From assembly GCF_000787855.1 (NCBI RefSeq), contig NZ_BBPQ01000026.1:33617-97616 (forward strand): a stretch of 64,000 bases of DNA, written 5' to 3'. Positions 39,579 through 48,875 of this stretch are shown in pieces. A program made the translations under genes and the position numbers. Every line of letters starts with the position of its first letter. Positions within the stretch are counted from its first letter, which is position 1. The notes under the pieces were generated by a model. It saw only the letters and a list, made by a program, of their open reading frames with translations. It searched no databases and was not told where the DNA came from. Origin of the DNA: Streptacidiphilus anmyonensis. GTDB taxonomy: Bacteria > Actinomycetota > Actinomycetes > Streptomycetales > Streptomycetaceae.

Positions 39579-40762
39579 CTGTTGCCTCCGAGGGCGGCGG
39601 CGTTGCCGTTGACCAGCTCGGTGACCACGGAGGCCGCCTGGGTGAGGGTGAGGCCCGCGCGGTCGGCCAGGAGGGCGAGGTGGTGCTGACCGCCGTCGGC
39701 GAGCTGCTCCAGGAGCGGCAGCACGGGGGCGGCGAACGTCCAGTCCTGTCCCCCGGCGACCAGGTGGACGTTCCCGTCGCTGTCCGTGAACAGGGCCGAA
39801 CGGGAGGGCAGCAGGCGCACCGGCAGATCCGGCTGCGGCGGGATGCCGTTGACGAAGGGCAGCGAGGGCGCAAGCCGCGGGGACTCGGTCGCGTCCCGGG
39901 CCGCTGCGAAGCGGGCGACGAGGTCGGGGCTGTCCAGCTCCTCCAGGATCAGCTTGCGTAGCTCGTCGACGAAGGCGCGCTGGTCGGCGTCACCGGCCAG
40001 GCGGGGCACCTCGGCCCGGACTGCCTCGTGGGCGCGCAGGGTCTCGGACAGCCAGGTGATCAGATCGGCGCCGCTGTGGGACTGCAGGCCGCAGGTGACG
40101 TGGAGGGAGTGCTGGCCCTCGGACGCGGCCACCGCGTGCCACCAGCCACGTGGGAGGTAGAGGACGTCTCCGGCGGCCAGGACCAGGTCCGCGACGGGTT
40201 CGGTCGGCGGCGGCTCGGGTGCCTCGAGGTCGCGGTGCATGGGGGCGGTACGGGTGGGGCCGTACAGACGCCAGCGCTTGGCGCCGTCGAGCTGGACGAC
40301 GACCACGTCGTGGTCGTCCCAGTGGGTGCCGAAGCCCTCTGTGCCGGTCCAGGAGGCATAGAGGTTGATCTGGCAAGAGGTGCGCAGCCAGCGCTCCAGC
40401 TGGGCGGCGAGGTGGTGCAGGCCAGGGTGGAGCTCGTCGACGGCGTCGAGTACCAGCGTCGCTCCAGCGGCCAGTTGCTGGTGCAGGGCGTCGGGCTGCA
40501 AGCGCCGCCAGACGGTGCTGCGGCGGGTGACGACGGGCTGGGTGTAGCGGTAGTCGGGGACGGGTTCGCCGTCGGCGGCCAGGCGGAACCGTGGGGTGTC
40601 GAGCCGGTGCCGGGCCAGGATCGAGTTCAGGTCGTCCCAGCTGATCAGCCCGGCGACGGACGCGGCTTCGCCGCGCGCGACCAGGTAGCTGCGGCCGAAC
40701 GCCTGGGCGAGGAAGTCGTCCCCGCCCAGGCGCTGGGCCACCGAGAAGGGCTCGGTGGTCAT
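39575..40762 (-). CDS. JmjC/Cupin_4-type Fe(II)/2-oxoglutarate oxygenase
   Basis: A 395-residue protein resembling bacterial ribosomal-oxygenase-type JmjC enzymes, which hydroxylate amino acid side chains in proteins or peptides. The iron ligands are HWD at about 147-149 in GTHWDDHDVVVVQLDG and the distal His at about 209 in LYLPRGWWHAVAAS. The likely 2-oxoglutarate Lys is in AKRWRLYGP. A C-terminal winged-helix-like part (LPLLEQLADGGQHHLALLAD) follows. It begins 11 bases after a 47-residue peptide gene with which it is co-transcribed, so that peptide is a candidate substrate. Confidence 0.88.
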   Translation of the reverse strand: MTTEPFSVAQRLGGDDFLAQAFGRSYLVARGEAASVAGLISWDDLNSILARHRLDTPRFRLAADGEPVPDYRYTQPVVTRRSTVWRRLQPDALHQQLAAGATLVLDAVDELHPGLHHLAAQLERWLRTSCQINLYASWTGTEGFGTHWDDHDVVVVQLDGAKRWRLYGPTRTAPMHRDLEAPEPPPTEPVADLVLAAGDVLYLPRGWWHAVAASEGQHSLHVTCGLQSHSGADLITWLSETLRAHEAVRAEVPRLAGDADQRAFVDELRKLILEELDSPDLVARFAAARDATESPRLAPSLPFVNGIPPQPDLPVRLLPSRSALFTDSDGNVHLVAGGQDWTFAAPVLPLLEQLADGGQHHLALLADRAGLTLTQAASVVTELVNGNAAALGGNR

Positions 40763-40773
40763 CGCGTCAGCCG

Positions 40774-40917
40774 TCAGTCGTTGGTGTCGCTGACGCCGGT
40801 GGAGCCGCCGTCGGACTCCTGCATGGCAGCACGCGAGCGGGCGGCGGCGACCCGGGTGCGGGCGATGAGCAGGCCGTCGTTCTCCTGCTCGGTGGCGCTG
40901 GTGAGGTGCTCGTGCAT
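40774..40917 (-). CDS. 47-residue peptide, candidate substrate of the JmjC oxygenase
   Basis: It begins MHEHLTSATEQENDGLLIAR, has a basic Ala/Arg helix (TRVAAARSRAAM) and ends QESDGGSTGVSDTND. A near-consensus GCAGGAGGA ribosome site stands at ideal distance, which argues strongly for expression. It is the first gene of the operon with the oxygenase, the reductase and the kinase-like protein. The layout of a helical front part followed by GG and a short polar tail recalls a leader and core, but no known RiPP class motif is present. Confidence 0.62.
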   Translation of the reverse strand: MHEHLTSATEQENDGLLIARTRVAAARSRAAMQESDGGSTGVSDTND

Positions 40918-41094
40918 CGCAGTCCTCCTGCGTGAGAAGTGCGGACCGGCCGGATGCCTGGTCCATCGGGTTGTGTGCGGCGGCTCCCGTCGCGGGGGAG
41001 CGTGAAACCGGGAGCCACCGCGTGGTGCGGGAGCCCAGGCCAGGGCCGGGCTCCGTTCCCTGGCCCGCGTCGCGACCGGGCCAGGAGCTGGGGG

Positions 41095-41589
41095 TCAGGT
41101 GCTGCCTTTCGGTGTGAAGTCGGCTGCCATCGGCGCGGCCACGCGCACGAGGGTGGTGAGCCGTTCCTCGCCGTCGAGGCGGGAGTCCGGGCCGACCTCG
41201 AACCAGACCCGCTTGCCAGCGGGGTCGGGTTCGGCTCCCCAGTCGGCAGCCAGGGCCGCCACCAGGAGCAGGCCGCGCCCGTGCGGCACCGAGGGGTCGA
41301 GTCCCCTTGGGGTGGGCAGTTCGGGGTCGGTGTCGGTGACCTCGACGCGCAGGCGCTCACCGGTCCACAGGACCAGCACCGCGCAGGCGGCGCCTGTGTG
41401 CCGGGCGGCATTGGTGATGACCTCCGCCGATAGCAAAGCCACGTCTCGGCGAGCGGCGTCGGTCAGCGGCAACTCCCGCTCGATCACCAGGTCCGAGATG
41501 ACCCGGCGTGCAGCGGACACCGCGTGTGCGGCGGGCTCCACGCGGAAGCCCGGACCGAGCTGGCTCGGCGCAGCGGCAAGAACGGACAT
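41095..41589 (-). CDS. RsbW-like ATP-binding protein
   Basis: A 164-residue stand-alone GHKL ATPase domain. The N box is SAEVITNAARHTGA, G1 is in VEVTDTDPELPT and G2 in GRGLLLVAALAADWG. It resembles the anti-sigma/serine kinase HATPase_c_2 proteins abundant in streptomycetes, many of which are orphan and lie beside XRE regulators, as here (divergent, about 200 bases). Confidence 0.88.
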   Translation of the reverse strand: MSVLAAAPSQLGPGFRVEPAAHAVSAARRVISDLVIERELPLTDAARRDVALLSAEVITNAARHTGAACAVLVLWTGERLRVEVTDTDPELPTPRGLDPSVPHGRGLLLVAALAADWGAEPDPAGKRVWFEVGPDSRLDGEERLTTLVRVAAPMAADFTPKGST

Positions 41590-41793
41590 GGCTGGCCTTT
41601 CGAGGAGGAGCGTGCACCGACTTCCGCCGGCCTTCTCTCACCCCGGGCGCTCCCGGGTGTCTCCACCAAACCGCTCTCAAGCGCGCCGAACCACGGCAGA
41701 ATTGATGCGCACAGGACGCATCCGTGCTGCAAACCGACCGCTGAGCTGGGACGTCGCACTCCAGGCGAATCCGGCTCGCCGAGGAGGACGTGC

Positions 41794-43092
41794 GTGGCGA
41801 CCAGGAGGCCCAGGCTCATCGAGCGCCGAAAGGCGGTCGGACACACCCAGGAGTCGCTGGCTGAGACGATGGGGGTCGACCGGACCACCGTCGGGCGGTG
41901 GGAGAGCGGCCACGCCGCGCCTCAGCCGTGGATGCGCCCCAAGCTGGCTGGGACACTCGGTATCACTGTCGATCAACTCGCTGAACTGCTCGACAGCGCA
42001 GGCCCCGAGACAGCCCGACCAATGGACGTTCCCCTGCAGTTACCCCAAGCGCGGCGACCTGCGAGCCCACGGGACATGGTCGCCGCTATCGCGACCGACT
42101 CCGCTGAATCAGCCCTGTTCCTACGGTTCGCCAGCAGCACGAACGTCGACGACATCCTGCTGGAGCAGTTGGAGGCGGACATCGCCCGCCTAGCCGTCGA
42201 GTACGTCAGCAAGCCGGTTCCCGACCTGATCCACGAGATCAGTTGCCTCCGCCGTAGCGTCTTCGACCTCCTCCAGGGCCGCCAGCACCCGCAGCAGACC
42301 ATCCAGCTCTACCTCGCCGCAGGCCGCCTCAGCGGACTCGCCACCCACATCGCACTCGACCTCGGCCACTACGCCGTCGCCGCCACCCACGCCCGCACCT
42401 CCTGGCTCTGCGCCGAACACGCCGGCCACAACGGGCTACGCGCCTGGGTCCGCTCCGTCCAGTCCCTCATCGCCTACTGGCAGCTCGACTACGCCCAGGC
42501 CGCCGGCCTCGCCCGAGCAGGAATGCCGTACAGCGACGGCGGGACCATCGGCGCCCGCCTCCTCAGCCTCGAAGCCCGCGCCTGCGCCGCGATCGGCGAC
42601 CAGGCCGGAACGCTGCGCGCCATCGAGTCCGCCGCCGAGGCCCGCACCAGCTCGGCAGTCGCGGATCTGCCCGGCGTCTTCACCTTCCCCGAAGCCAAGC
42701 AGTGGGCGTACGCCGGCACCGCGCTCCTCGCTCTCGACAGCCCGCGCTGGGTACCCCAAGCGATCGGGGCGTCGCATCTGGCCATCGCCCTCTACCAAGC
42801 GGCTCCAGTGGCAGACCAATCATCCGGCGACCTACTCGCCGCCCACCTCGACCTCGCGAACGCCCACCTCGCCAGCCGAGACACCGACGGCGCCCAGGAA
42901 GCGCTCAACGTCGTCATGCAGGCCGGTCCAGAACGGCTCACTGCCAGCATCGCCAAGCGCCTCCAGGCTCTGAACAGCAGCCTCGCCTCGCGGCCCTTCG
43001 CCCGATCGCCCGCGCTCCTGAGCCTCCGTAAGAATGTCCAGGAAGCCTGCTCCCGCCCCGCCCTCACGACCAGCCCGGAGCCAAGCACGTGA
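41794..43092 (+). CDS. XRE-family regulator with helical repeat C-terminus
   Basis: A 432-residue protein. The N-terminal helix-turn-helix is RRKAVGHTQESLAETMGVDR followed by TTVGRWESGHAAPQP. The long C-terminal part is alpha-helical with TPR-like units (LYLAAGRLSGLATHIALDLG and GARLLSLEARACAAIGDQAG). The GTG at 41794 has GGAGG six bases upstream. It is translationally coupled to the methyltransferase gene that follows and probably controls it and the divergent ATPase gene. Confidence 0.86.
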   Translation: MATRRPRLIERRKAVGHTQESLAETMGVDRTTVGRWESGHAAPQPWMRPKLAGTLGITVDQLAELLDSAGPETARPMDVPLQLPQARRPASPRDMVAAIATDSAESALFLRFASSTNVDDILLEQLEADIARLAVEYVSKPVPDLIHEISCLRRSVFDLLQGRQHPQQTIQLYLAAGRLSGLATHIALDLGHYAVAATHARTSWLCAEHAGHNGLRAWVRSVQSLIAYWQLDYAQAAGLARAGMPYSDGGTIGARLLSLEARACAAIGDQAGTLRAIESAAEARTSSAVADLPGVFTFPEAKQWAYAGTALLALDSPRWVPQAIGASHLAIALYQAAPVADQSSGDLLAAHLDLANAHLASRDTDGAQEALNVVMQAGPERLTASIAKRLQALNSSLASRPFARSPALLSLRKNVQEACSRPALTTSPEPST

Positions 43093-43907
43093 CGAGCAAC
43101 ACCGCACAGCAGGACGCCGCCCTGACCGACAAGACCCGCCTGGCCACCAGCGCATACGCTGACGAACGGCACCTCGCCGCACGGCAGTCGATCTACCAGT
43201 GGCAGCAGCCCCGCTACGACCTCCCCGGCATCGTCGTCGAACAACTCACTGAGATCACGGGAACCGTCCTCGACATTGGCTGCGGCAACGGCAAGTTCGT
43301 CACCCGCCTCCACCTCGACCGGCCCGATCTCCGCGTCATTGGGATGGACATCTCCGCTGGCATCCTCGCCGACGTCCCGCGCCCCGTCGTGGTCGCCGAC
43401 GCCCAAGCGCTCCCGTTCGCTGACGCCTCCATGGACGCTGTCCTGGCGATGCACATGCTCTACCACGTGCCCGCCATCCCGGCCGCTGTCAGCGAGCTCG
43501 CCCGCGTCCTCAAGCCCGGCGGGCTCATGATTGCCTCCACGAACAGCGACGCGGACAAGCAGGAACTCGATCAGCTCTGGAGGCAAGCCGCCGCTGATGT
43601 ACTCGGCGTCACTGAAGGCCCGTCTCGGGTGTCCCTCAGCTCTCGCTTCTCGCTGGAAAAGGCACCGGAGCTGCTCGGCCGAAGCCTCGTGGACATCCGG
43701 GTTATGGAGCTGCCAGGCACGATCGAGATCGCAGACGCCGAACCAGTGGTGGCCCACCTCGCGTCCTATGAGGCTTGGGCCGATCAGCTCGGCGTGCCCT
43801 TCACCTCCACACTCAGTAGGGCACGAGAGTTGGTCGAGGCGGAGATCGCTGAGCAGGGTTCGTTCCGGATCACGTGCCTCGGCGGCATCCTCGTAGGCCG
43901 GAAGTAA
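43089..43907 (+). CDS. Class I SAM-dependent methyltransferase
   Basis: A 272-residue enzyme. Motif I is VLDIGCGNGKFVTRLH, the acidic residue of motif II is in VIGMDIS, and motif III is DAVLAMHMLYHVP followed by LARVLKPGGLMIAST. It resembles small-molecule methyltransferases of the UbiE type. The GTG start overlaps the XRE stop codon (GTGA). Substrate unknown. Confidence 0.88.
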   Translation: MTSNTAQQDAALTDKTRLATSAYADERHLAARQSIYQWQQPRYDLPGIVVEQLTEITGTVLDIGCGNGKFVTRLHLDRPDLRVIGMDISAGILADVPRPVVVADAQALPFADASMDAVLAMHMLYHVPAIPAAVSELARVLKPGGLMIASTNSDADKQELDQLWRQAAADVLGVTEGPSRVSLSSRFSLEKAPELLGRSLVDIRVMELPGTIEIADAEPVVAHLASYEAWADQLGVPFTSTLSRARELVEAEIAEQGSFRITCLGGILVGRK

Positions 43908-43924
43908 CAGACGGAAAGGACCGC

Positions 43925-44491
43925 ATGAGCACCGCCGCCGCATCTCGCATCTCGATCGAGCGCTACGCCGACCTCGCCGGGATCCGGCAGGTCATGCTCG
44001 ATGTATACGCGGACGTGCGCCACGACCTCATCCACCTCCCCCACTACAGCGTGGACTCCTTCGGTGAGCGCCTGGACCGACACGCCTCCGAGGACGGCTG
44101 GGAAGTCGTGATCGGCCACGACGGAGACGAGCCCGTCGGCTACGCCTACGGCAACACCGTCCTGACCGGAAACCGCTGGTGGACCCGCATGGACAAGCCA
44201 CTGCCCGAAGGTTTCGACCAGGTCTCCACGCTCGCCCTCAAGGAACTCGGCGTCCGCCCCGCCTGGCGCAAGACCGGCGCATCGCTCCGGCTCCATGACG
44301 CGCTACTCGCAGAACGCACCGAGTCCCGTGTCACACTCCTGGTCAACCCAAAGGCCGGAGACGGCAAGGTCCGCGCCCTATACGCGAGCTGGGGCTACGA
44401 GCCTTTCAATCACCAGACCCCGAGCCCCGGATCCCCGCCCCTGGTCGCAATGGTCCGCCCGGTGCACGCCCCAGGAACTTGTCCTGACTGA
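43925..44491 (+). CDS. GNAT-like acetyltransferase
   Basis: A 188-residue protein. A strand-helix start (ISIERYADLAGIRQVMLDVY) is followed by WEVVIGHDGDEPVGYAYGNT, LALKELGVRPAWRKTGASLR as a shifted motif A, and LYASWGYEPFNHQTP as motif B. GGAAAGGA precedes the ATG. It lies 17 bases after the methyltransferase, in the same operon. The divergent motif A leaves the assignment somewhat uncertain. Confidence 0.75.
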   Translation: MSTAAASRISIERYADLAGIRQVMLDVYADVRHDLIHLPHYSVDSFGERLDRHASEDGWEVVIGHDGDEPVGYAYGNTVLTGNRWWTRMDKPLPEGFDQVSTLALKELGVRPAWRKTGASLRLHDALLAERTESRVTLLVNPKAGDGKVRALYASWGYEPFNHQTPSPGSPPLVAMVRPVHAPGTCPD

Positions 44492-44615
44492 AGGACCCTG
44501 CTACCCGCTCGGTCGCTCGCAGCAACTTGATCTGCCTGATCAGACGACGGCGCATAGCATCGATGTCCTGCGACCTTCCCAGCCGCGCACTCCGAACGAA
44601 AGCCAGGCGAAAGCG

Positions 44616-45557
44616 GTGACATTCGACCCAGAGAACATGGCCAACGACGGCGTGCCGTACGTTCCGGTGGATGACATCCCCATCGAGTGGCGCCCGGCGG
44701 AAGCCAGCCCAAGACTCAAGTGCTGGGCGGCGTTCCCCGTCGATTTGCTCGGCACCATCGGCACAAGCCTCGGCCCCGATCACGAACCGCTGACGATCGC
44801 TATCTACGAGACGCAGCGACGCATCGTCTTGTGTTCGCAGAGGCTGAAGCAGGCGTACCTCGAATGGTTCCAGCCGAGCGGCCCTCCAGGCATGCATGCG
44901 CACGTCCACTACCAGTCGCCGCGCGACGAACCCAAGAGGTCGACCATCGAGTCCTCGATGGTCGTCGATTACGAGGCCTACCTGGTTTTTCTGGACGTGG
45001 CACTCGACTTGGCGGCGCAGGCGATCGGCGTGCTCATCAACGATCCGAAGATGAACTGGAAGAAGCTGCTCAAGCTCGCTGAACAGGAGCCGCTTCCCGA
45101 GTGGCTATCCAACGACTCAGCGCATGCCGTGCGACACCTCCAACGTACCGCCCTGTATGCGAGGAACAACGCGGTCGTCCACCCCAAACTGCTGTACTCC
45201 GTCGTCCGGACCGACAACACCGGTGACGTCTCGTATATGCGCCTGCCCACAGTCCCGCCGACCGAGGAAATGTTGACCTCGCTCAACAATCTCGTGCACA
45301 GGCACTTTGATCTCGTCGAGGGGGCGCGCGTGGGTGTCAACGGCTTCGGTCCGGTGATCGCTATGTCTCTCTTGGACCGAGCCAGCAGCAAACTGTCCGA
45401 TGACGAGCGCAAGGAGGTGGACGGGCTTCGCCGAACGGTGGGGTACACCTTGCCGAGCGTGCGCGACATAGCGGAAGCCGCAGAGACCTTCCTCGCTGGA
45501 ATCGTCACCTTCTTCGGCGACCGGGCGGCGGCGCTGGCGCGAGGCCGCCGAGACTGA
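44616..45557 (+). CDS. Hypothetical protein, unrecognised
   Basis: About 313 residues from GTG 44616 (VTFDPENMANDGVPYVPVDD); an ATG at 44637 is an alternative start. The middle contains YEAYLVFLDVALDLAAQAIG and WKKLLKLAEQEPLP, and the following helix has HLQRTALYARNNAVVHPKLL, which superficially recalls HEPN-type RxxxxH regions, though the spacing (R-N-N-A-V-V-H) is not diagnostic. It ends with SVRDIAEAAETFLAGIVTFF. Less GC-biased codon use than its neighbours hints at separate acquisition. Confidence 0.6.
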   Translation: MTFDPENMANDGVPYVPVDDIPIEWRPAEASPRLKCWAAFPVDLLGTIGTSLGPDHEPLTIAIYETQRRIVLCSQRLKQAYLEWFQPSGPPGMHAHVHYQSPRDEPKRSTIESSMVVDYEAYLVFLDVALDLAAQAIGVLINDPKMNWKKLLKLAEQEPLPEWLSNDSAHAVRHLQRTALYARNNAVVHPKLLYSVVRTDNTGDVSYMRLPTVPPTEEMLTSLNNLVHRHFDLVEGARVGVNGFGPVIAMSLLDRASSKLSDDERKEVDGLRRTVGYTLPSVRDIAEAAETFLAGIVTFFGDRAAALARGRRD

Positions 45558-45609
45558 TGAGGCCGGGCCGCACCGATAGCGGTCGGCTCGGCAGCGGGCC
45601 GAGGCCGCG

Positions 45610-46062
45610 TTGGGGGTTGCTCGCGCCGGATCGACGATGGTAACCAGGACTAGCGCAAGTCTGAACAGTCGGACCGGCGCGCGCTTGCCACTGCCGACGA
45701 TCTGCCTCACCGAGGTCCTCCGGCGCGCCCAGGCGTACGGACATCCCAGCCCTCCCCGACGCATCGCGGACGATCTCGCCGGCACCGGCCTGCTTCTCGC
45801 CGAAGAGCTCACCCAGGCCGACGCGGTTCGAGCTGCCGAGTTGCGGCACTTCTCGTACACCACCCACTCCGCCGGGACAGATGAAGATCTCCGACGCACC
45901 CGGACCGGCAAGCCCGGCACCCTGTCCACCGCGGACTCACTGTGCATCGCCATCGCCATCGCCGAACGCCACGGACTCCCCGTCCTGACCACCGACGGGG
46001 CCTGGTCGGTTGTCGAACGCCTCATCGGAGGCTTCACCGTCAAAACGATCTGCATCCGCTGA
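45610..46062 (+). pseudogene. PIN-domain (VapC-like) protein, N-terminally truncated
   Basis: The C-terminal ~60 residues match PIN-domain nucleases: TLSTADSLCIAIAIAERHGL followed by PVLTTDGAWSVV, with the acidic residues of the active site. The preceding ICLTEVLRRAQAYG looks like the second conserved helix. The first strand with the invariant Asp is absent, replaced by unrelated codons, and no antitoxin gene is upstream. It is probably a dead toxin remnant. Confidence 0.5.
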
Positions 46063-47080
46063 ATGCGCCTGGGAGTCCTGACCGTCGTCTCGTAGTCGAC
46101 ACCGAGTGGATGTTAAGTCCCTGTTCCCTGGGCCATGATCGCTCGTTCATGCGAACGTCAGACGAACAGGTGTGCTGGTTGGGGTGCGGGCACCCTGTTC
46201 ACCACGCGTCGATGACGGCATGCGAATGTCGGCAGACCGGCTGGCCGCCCCGGGCAGCGCCGGCCCCACTGCGTAGCACCGACCGCCGGGGCGGGGGCGT
46301 GGACGGGGCGGCACCCGGCTCGCCCCTGCGCTCCGCCCAGCATCGCGTCCCGCACGGGTCAGCTCCGTCAGCCACGTCCGTGACCGGACCGATCGGCCCG
46401 CCGACGCCGGACGGGCGCTACGCGCCGGCGTCGCCGTACTCGACACCTGGGCGGTCTGGACGAGACACAGGCCTGCGGGCTTCGTAACGCCTGTCCTGAG
46501 CCGCGTTTCACTCGTTCGGAGAGTGGTGTGCTGGTAGCGGCCGCACGGCTGTCCAACCGGCTGAGCCCGCGAAGCGCAAGTGCTCTTCGGGGGGACGCTT
46601 CGCCTGCTGTCGATCGGTCCGGAGACTCGTGAGGCCTCGGCGAGGCCGGCGGGACCTCCTCGACGCCGGCGCGGCCACGCGAATCCGGCACCCACGCCCG
46701 GCCGTGCGGCCCACCGGCCCGCGTTCCGGGCTTCGAAAAGTCGCTCTGCCGACGGGTGAGCCGGTCAAGCCGGGTGATCGTCGCGGGGTACATTGCGCGA
46801 GTGACTATGTCTGCCAGATATACAGCGGGCGGAGTGGGGCCGGAGTCGCTGCCCCAGCTCACGCCCACCGGCTGGACGGTGCTGGGTTTTCTCGCCGGGC
46901 TGCCGTAGTAGGCCCTTCGGCGAGGGTCCCTGGTAGCGCCCGTTGAACGGCTGCACCCTTCGTTCCCGTCAGTGTGGACGTTGCGCTCGGCTGCGATCTG
47001 TGCGCCTGCGATAGCTCTGTCTGCCACGGGATGCGCGCGTGAGATCCAGTTGGGCGGACAGGGGAGAGCCGGGCCCGTGG
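46063..47080. other. One-kilobase stretch without a supported gene
   Basis: Frames on both strands are Arg/Pro/Ser-rich, lack ribosome sites and show no family motif. It separates the PIN remnant from the second copy of the segmental duplication. Confidence 0.5.
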
Positions 47081-47170
47081 AAGCAGGTTGAGAGGCACTG
47101 CTCCAAAGGCCTGCTCTACCGGCTGCCGCGGCTTGGTGACTGCTATCTGCGAAATGCCGCTTCCACCTCG

Positions 47171-48118
47171 TCAGTTGTTCAAATCCCGCAGCTCACCGAT
47201 GACCACCGACGACGCCGACTTCCTCGTCACCGTGATCTGTCCTGCCTGGCCGGTCGTGGCCTGCCAATTCACCACCCACGTCGCCGTCGCGTTGATCGCG
47301 TACCGGCCCCCGGGCTGCGATGCGGAGACGGTGGTGTAGGTGTGGCCGCACGGCGGCTGGGCGTTGCCGAATGACGCCTGATAGGCCTCACCCGGACCGG
47401 TGCAGGTAACCGACTGGCCGTCGCCCATGTCCCATACGATCTGCGTCACGCTTCCGGTCGCGGTCACGGTCACGGCACCCGCTGACGCCGAAGCCGAGTT
47501 CGGACCCCACGTCGTTGGGGAGACCTTGTCCCACAGCCATACGGGCAGCCCGATCACACCTTGCGATCCAGGAGGCGGCGCGACCCCGATGGCCGGGCCC
47601 TTCAAGCCCATCTTCGACACCGCCTGCTGTGCCAGCGCTTGAACGTCTACCCCGCCCCCGTAACCGGGCGGTGGATTCTGGAACCACGTCGGTCCGCCGC
47701 CGGGAAGGCCCTTCCCAGTTGTCAGCGGGCACTCTGCGGCGAAAACGGCGCCGTCGCCTGGCTGGTGCCCCTGCCACCAGACGCTGCTGGCCGGGGGCTG
47801 GGGATCCATGCGCTGGTAGTAGCAGCCGTCCTGAGAGTCGAACCAGCCGAACATGTCGCTGTGGCAGGGGAAGGAATGACCGCCGAAGGAGCACGTGGCA
47901 GCATGTCCGCGGCCCCCGGTGCCTCCGCCGGAGCCACCGCCGCCTCCCGATGATGGAGCTGGGGCCGAGCTCGCGCTGACGTTGCAGTCCCCGGCGAGAG
48001 GACCGCACGAGACACCGCCGCCGCCCCCACCCCCGTCAGCGATCGCGCGGCCTGGCAGGAAGCAGATGGCCAGTAAGGCGGCTGCTGAAACGGGCACCGC
48101 GATCTTGGCCCTCAGCAA
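47171..48118 (-). CDS. Secreted Gly/Ser-rich protein, paralogue of the 34.9-kb gene
   Basis: A 315-residue protein with signal peptide MLRAKIAVPVSAAALLAICF ending near AIA and a Gly-rich linker. The same body as the first copy follows: FGWFDSQDGCYYQRMDPQPP, DVQALAQQAVSKMGLKGP, LPVWLWDKVSPTTWGPNSAS and MGDGQSVTC. The C-terminal 170 residues are nearly unchanged while the signal peptide and linker differ, so selection or gene conversion has kept the folded part. It overlaps the lipoprotein stop by seven bases. No pilus genes follow it here. Confidence 0.72.
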   Translation of the reverse strand: MLRAKIAVPVSAAALLAICFLPGRAIADGGGGGGGVSCGPLAGDCNVSASSAPAPSSGGGGGSGGGTGGRGHAATCSFGGHSFPCHSDMFGWFDSQDGCYYQRMDPQPPASSVWWQGHQPGDGAVFAAECPLTTGKGLPGGGPTWFQNPPPGYGGGVDVQALAQQAVSKMGLKGPAIGVAPPPGSQGVIGLPVWLWDKVSPTTWGPNSASASAGAVTVTATGSVTQIVWDMGDGQSVTCTGPGEAYQASFGNAQPPCGHTYTTVSASQPGGRYAINATATWVVNWQATTGQAGQITVTRKSASSVVIGELRDLNN

Positions 48119-48708
48119 GTCCGCGTCCTGTCGATGTCAGCGTTCGTGATGTACCACAGGACGTTGTCGAAAGTGGCCGTGAAGGTCCATGGGTGCCGAT
48201 GGACGCTGCTTTCCAGCTGGGCGGGCTTGCCGGTCCTGGAATCCACGGGCAGGAAGTTGCTGGTATCGACGCAGTCGGAGATCTTCGCGCTGAAGGGCTC
48301 CTTAGTGATCTGCAGAGCTGTGACCGTGGGGCTGAGCGTGGGCCGTCCCCGCATCACCTCATGGTTCTGCTGGTAGTACAGGACCGTCTGCTTGATGTCG
48401 TAGAAGGCCGGTCCCAGCGCGTACTTGTTGATCGGAATGCCGTTGAGGCTGCCGCTGGAGTACGCCTGCACCTGGATGTTCCAGAAGCCCTGGTACGCGG
48501 TCAGGAGCTGCGCCTTCGCGGTGTCAGTCGCGTTGGGCGACGGTGACGCGGCGGTGGGTGCGGGGGCCGCGCTGTCGGACGAGGCCGATGAACTGGCGGG
48601 GCCGCCGCAGCCGGCTACGAGCAGGCTGGCTGCGGCCAGGGCCGCTGCGGTTAGGAGAGGGCGCCGACGGAGTCGTGTGAACCCGAAGGACCGATCACTG
48701 GTAACCAC
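48112..48708 (-). CDS. Lipoprotein, paralogue of the 35.8-kb gene
   Basis: About 198 residues from GTG 48708 (VVTSDRSFGFTRLRRR), chosen because it aligns with the first copy's start and has AAGGTGG upstream. The lipobox is LLVAGC. Conserved body segments are AKAQLLTAYQGFWNIQVQAY and MRGRPTLSPTVTALQI, ending FDNVLWYITNADIDR. Divergence from the first copy is substantial, but the frame is intact, suggesting that both copies are functional. Confidence 0.75.
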   Translation of the reverse strand: MVTSDRSFGFTRLRRRPLLTAAALAAASLLVAGCGGPASSSASSDSAAPAPTAASPSPNATDTAKAQLLTAYQGFWNIQVQAYSSGSLNGIPINKYALGPAFYDIKQTVLYYQQNHEVMRGRPTLSPTVTALQITKEPFSAKISDCVDTSNFLPVDSRTGKPAQLESSVHRHPWTFTATFDNVLWYITNADIDRTRTC

Positions 48709-48750
48709 GATGGAAAGCCACCTTGCTCTGCGTGTATGGATCTTGGGCGG

Positions 48751-48792
48751 ATAGTAATGCTTCAAGGAGCCTGGTTGTTCGGAGTTCATCAA
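48751..48792 (-). promoter_or_regulatory. Candidate promoter conserved with the Tad operon
   Basis: TACTAT (complement of 48751-48756) lies 19 bases from the conserved TTGATGAACTCCGAACA block, matching 36436-36477. Confidence 0.4.
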
Positions 48793-48875
48793 GGCCCGGA
48801 GGGGGTGTGAACACGTATCGGCTCGTCAATGAGCAAGTCGACGGCAGCCCGCTGCGTTCCCCATGCGGGCGGAAA

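Noticed and set aside
46147..47027. Minus-strand frames of 182 and 219 codons
   Set aside because: Ser/Arg/Pro-rich, no start signals, no recognisable family; treated as non-coding.
47172..47184. TTGTTCAAATCCC resembling a tRNA T-arm
   Set aside because: It is the 3' coding end of the secreted-protein gene, also present (one base different) in the paralogue at 34.87 kb; no cloverleaf can be drawn.
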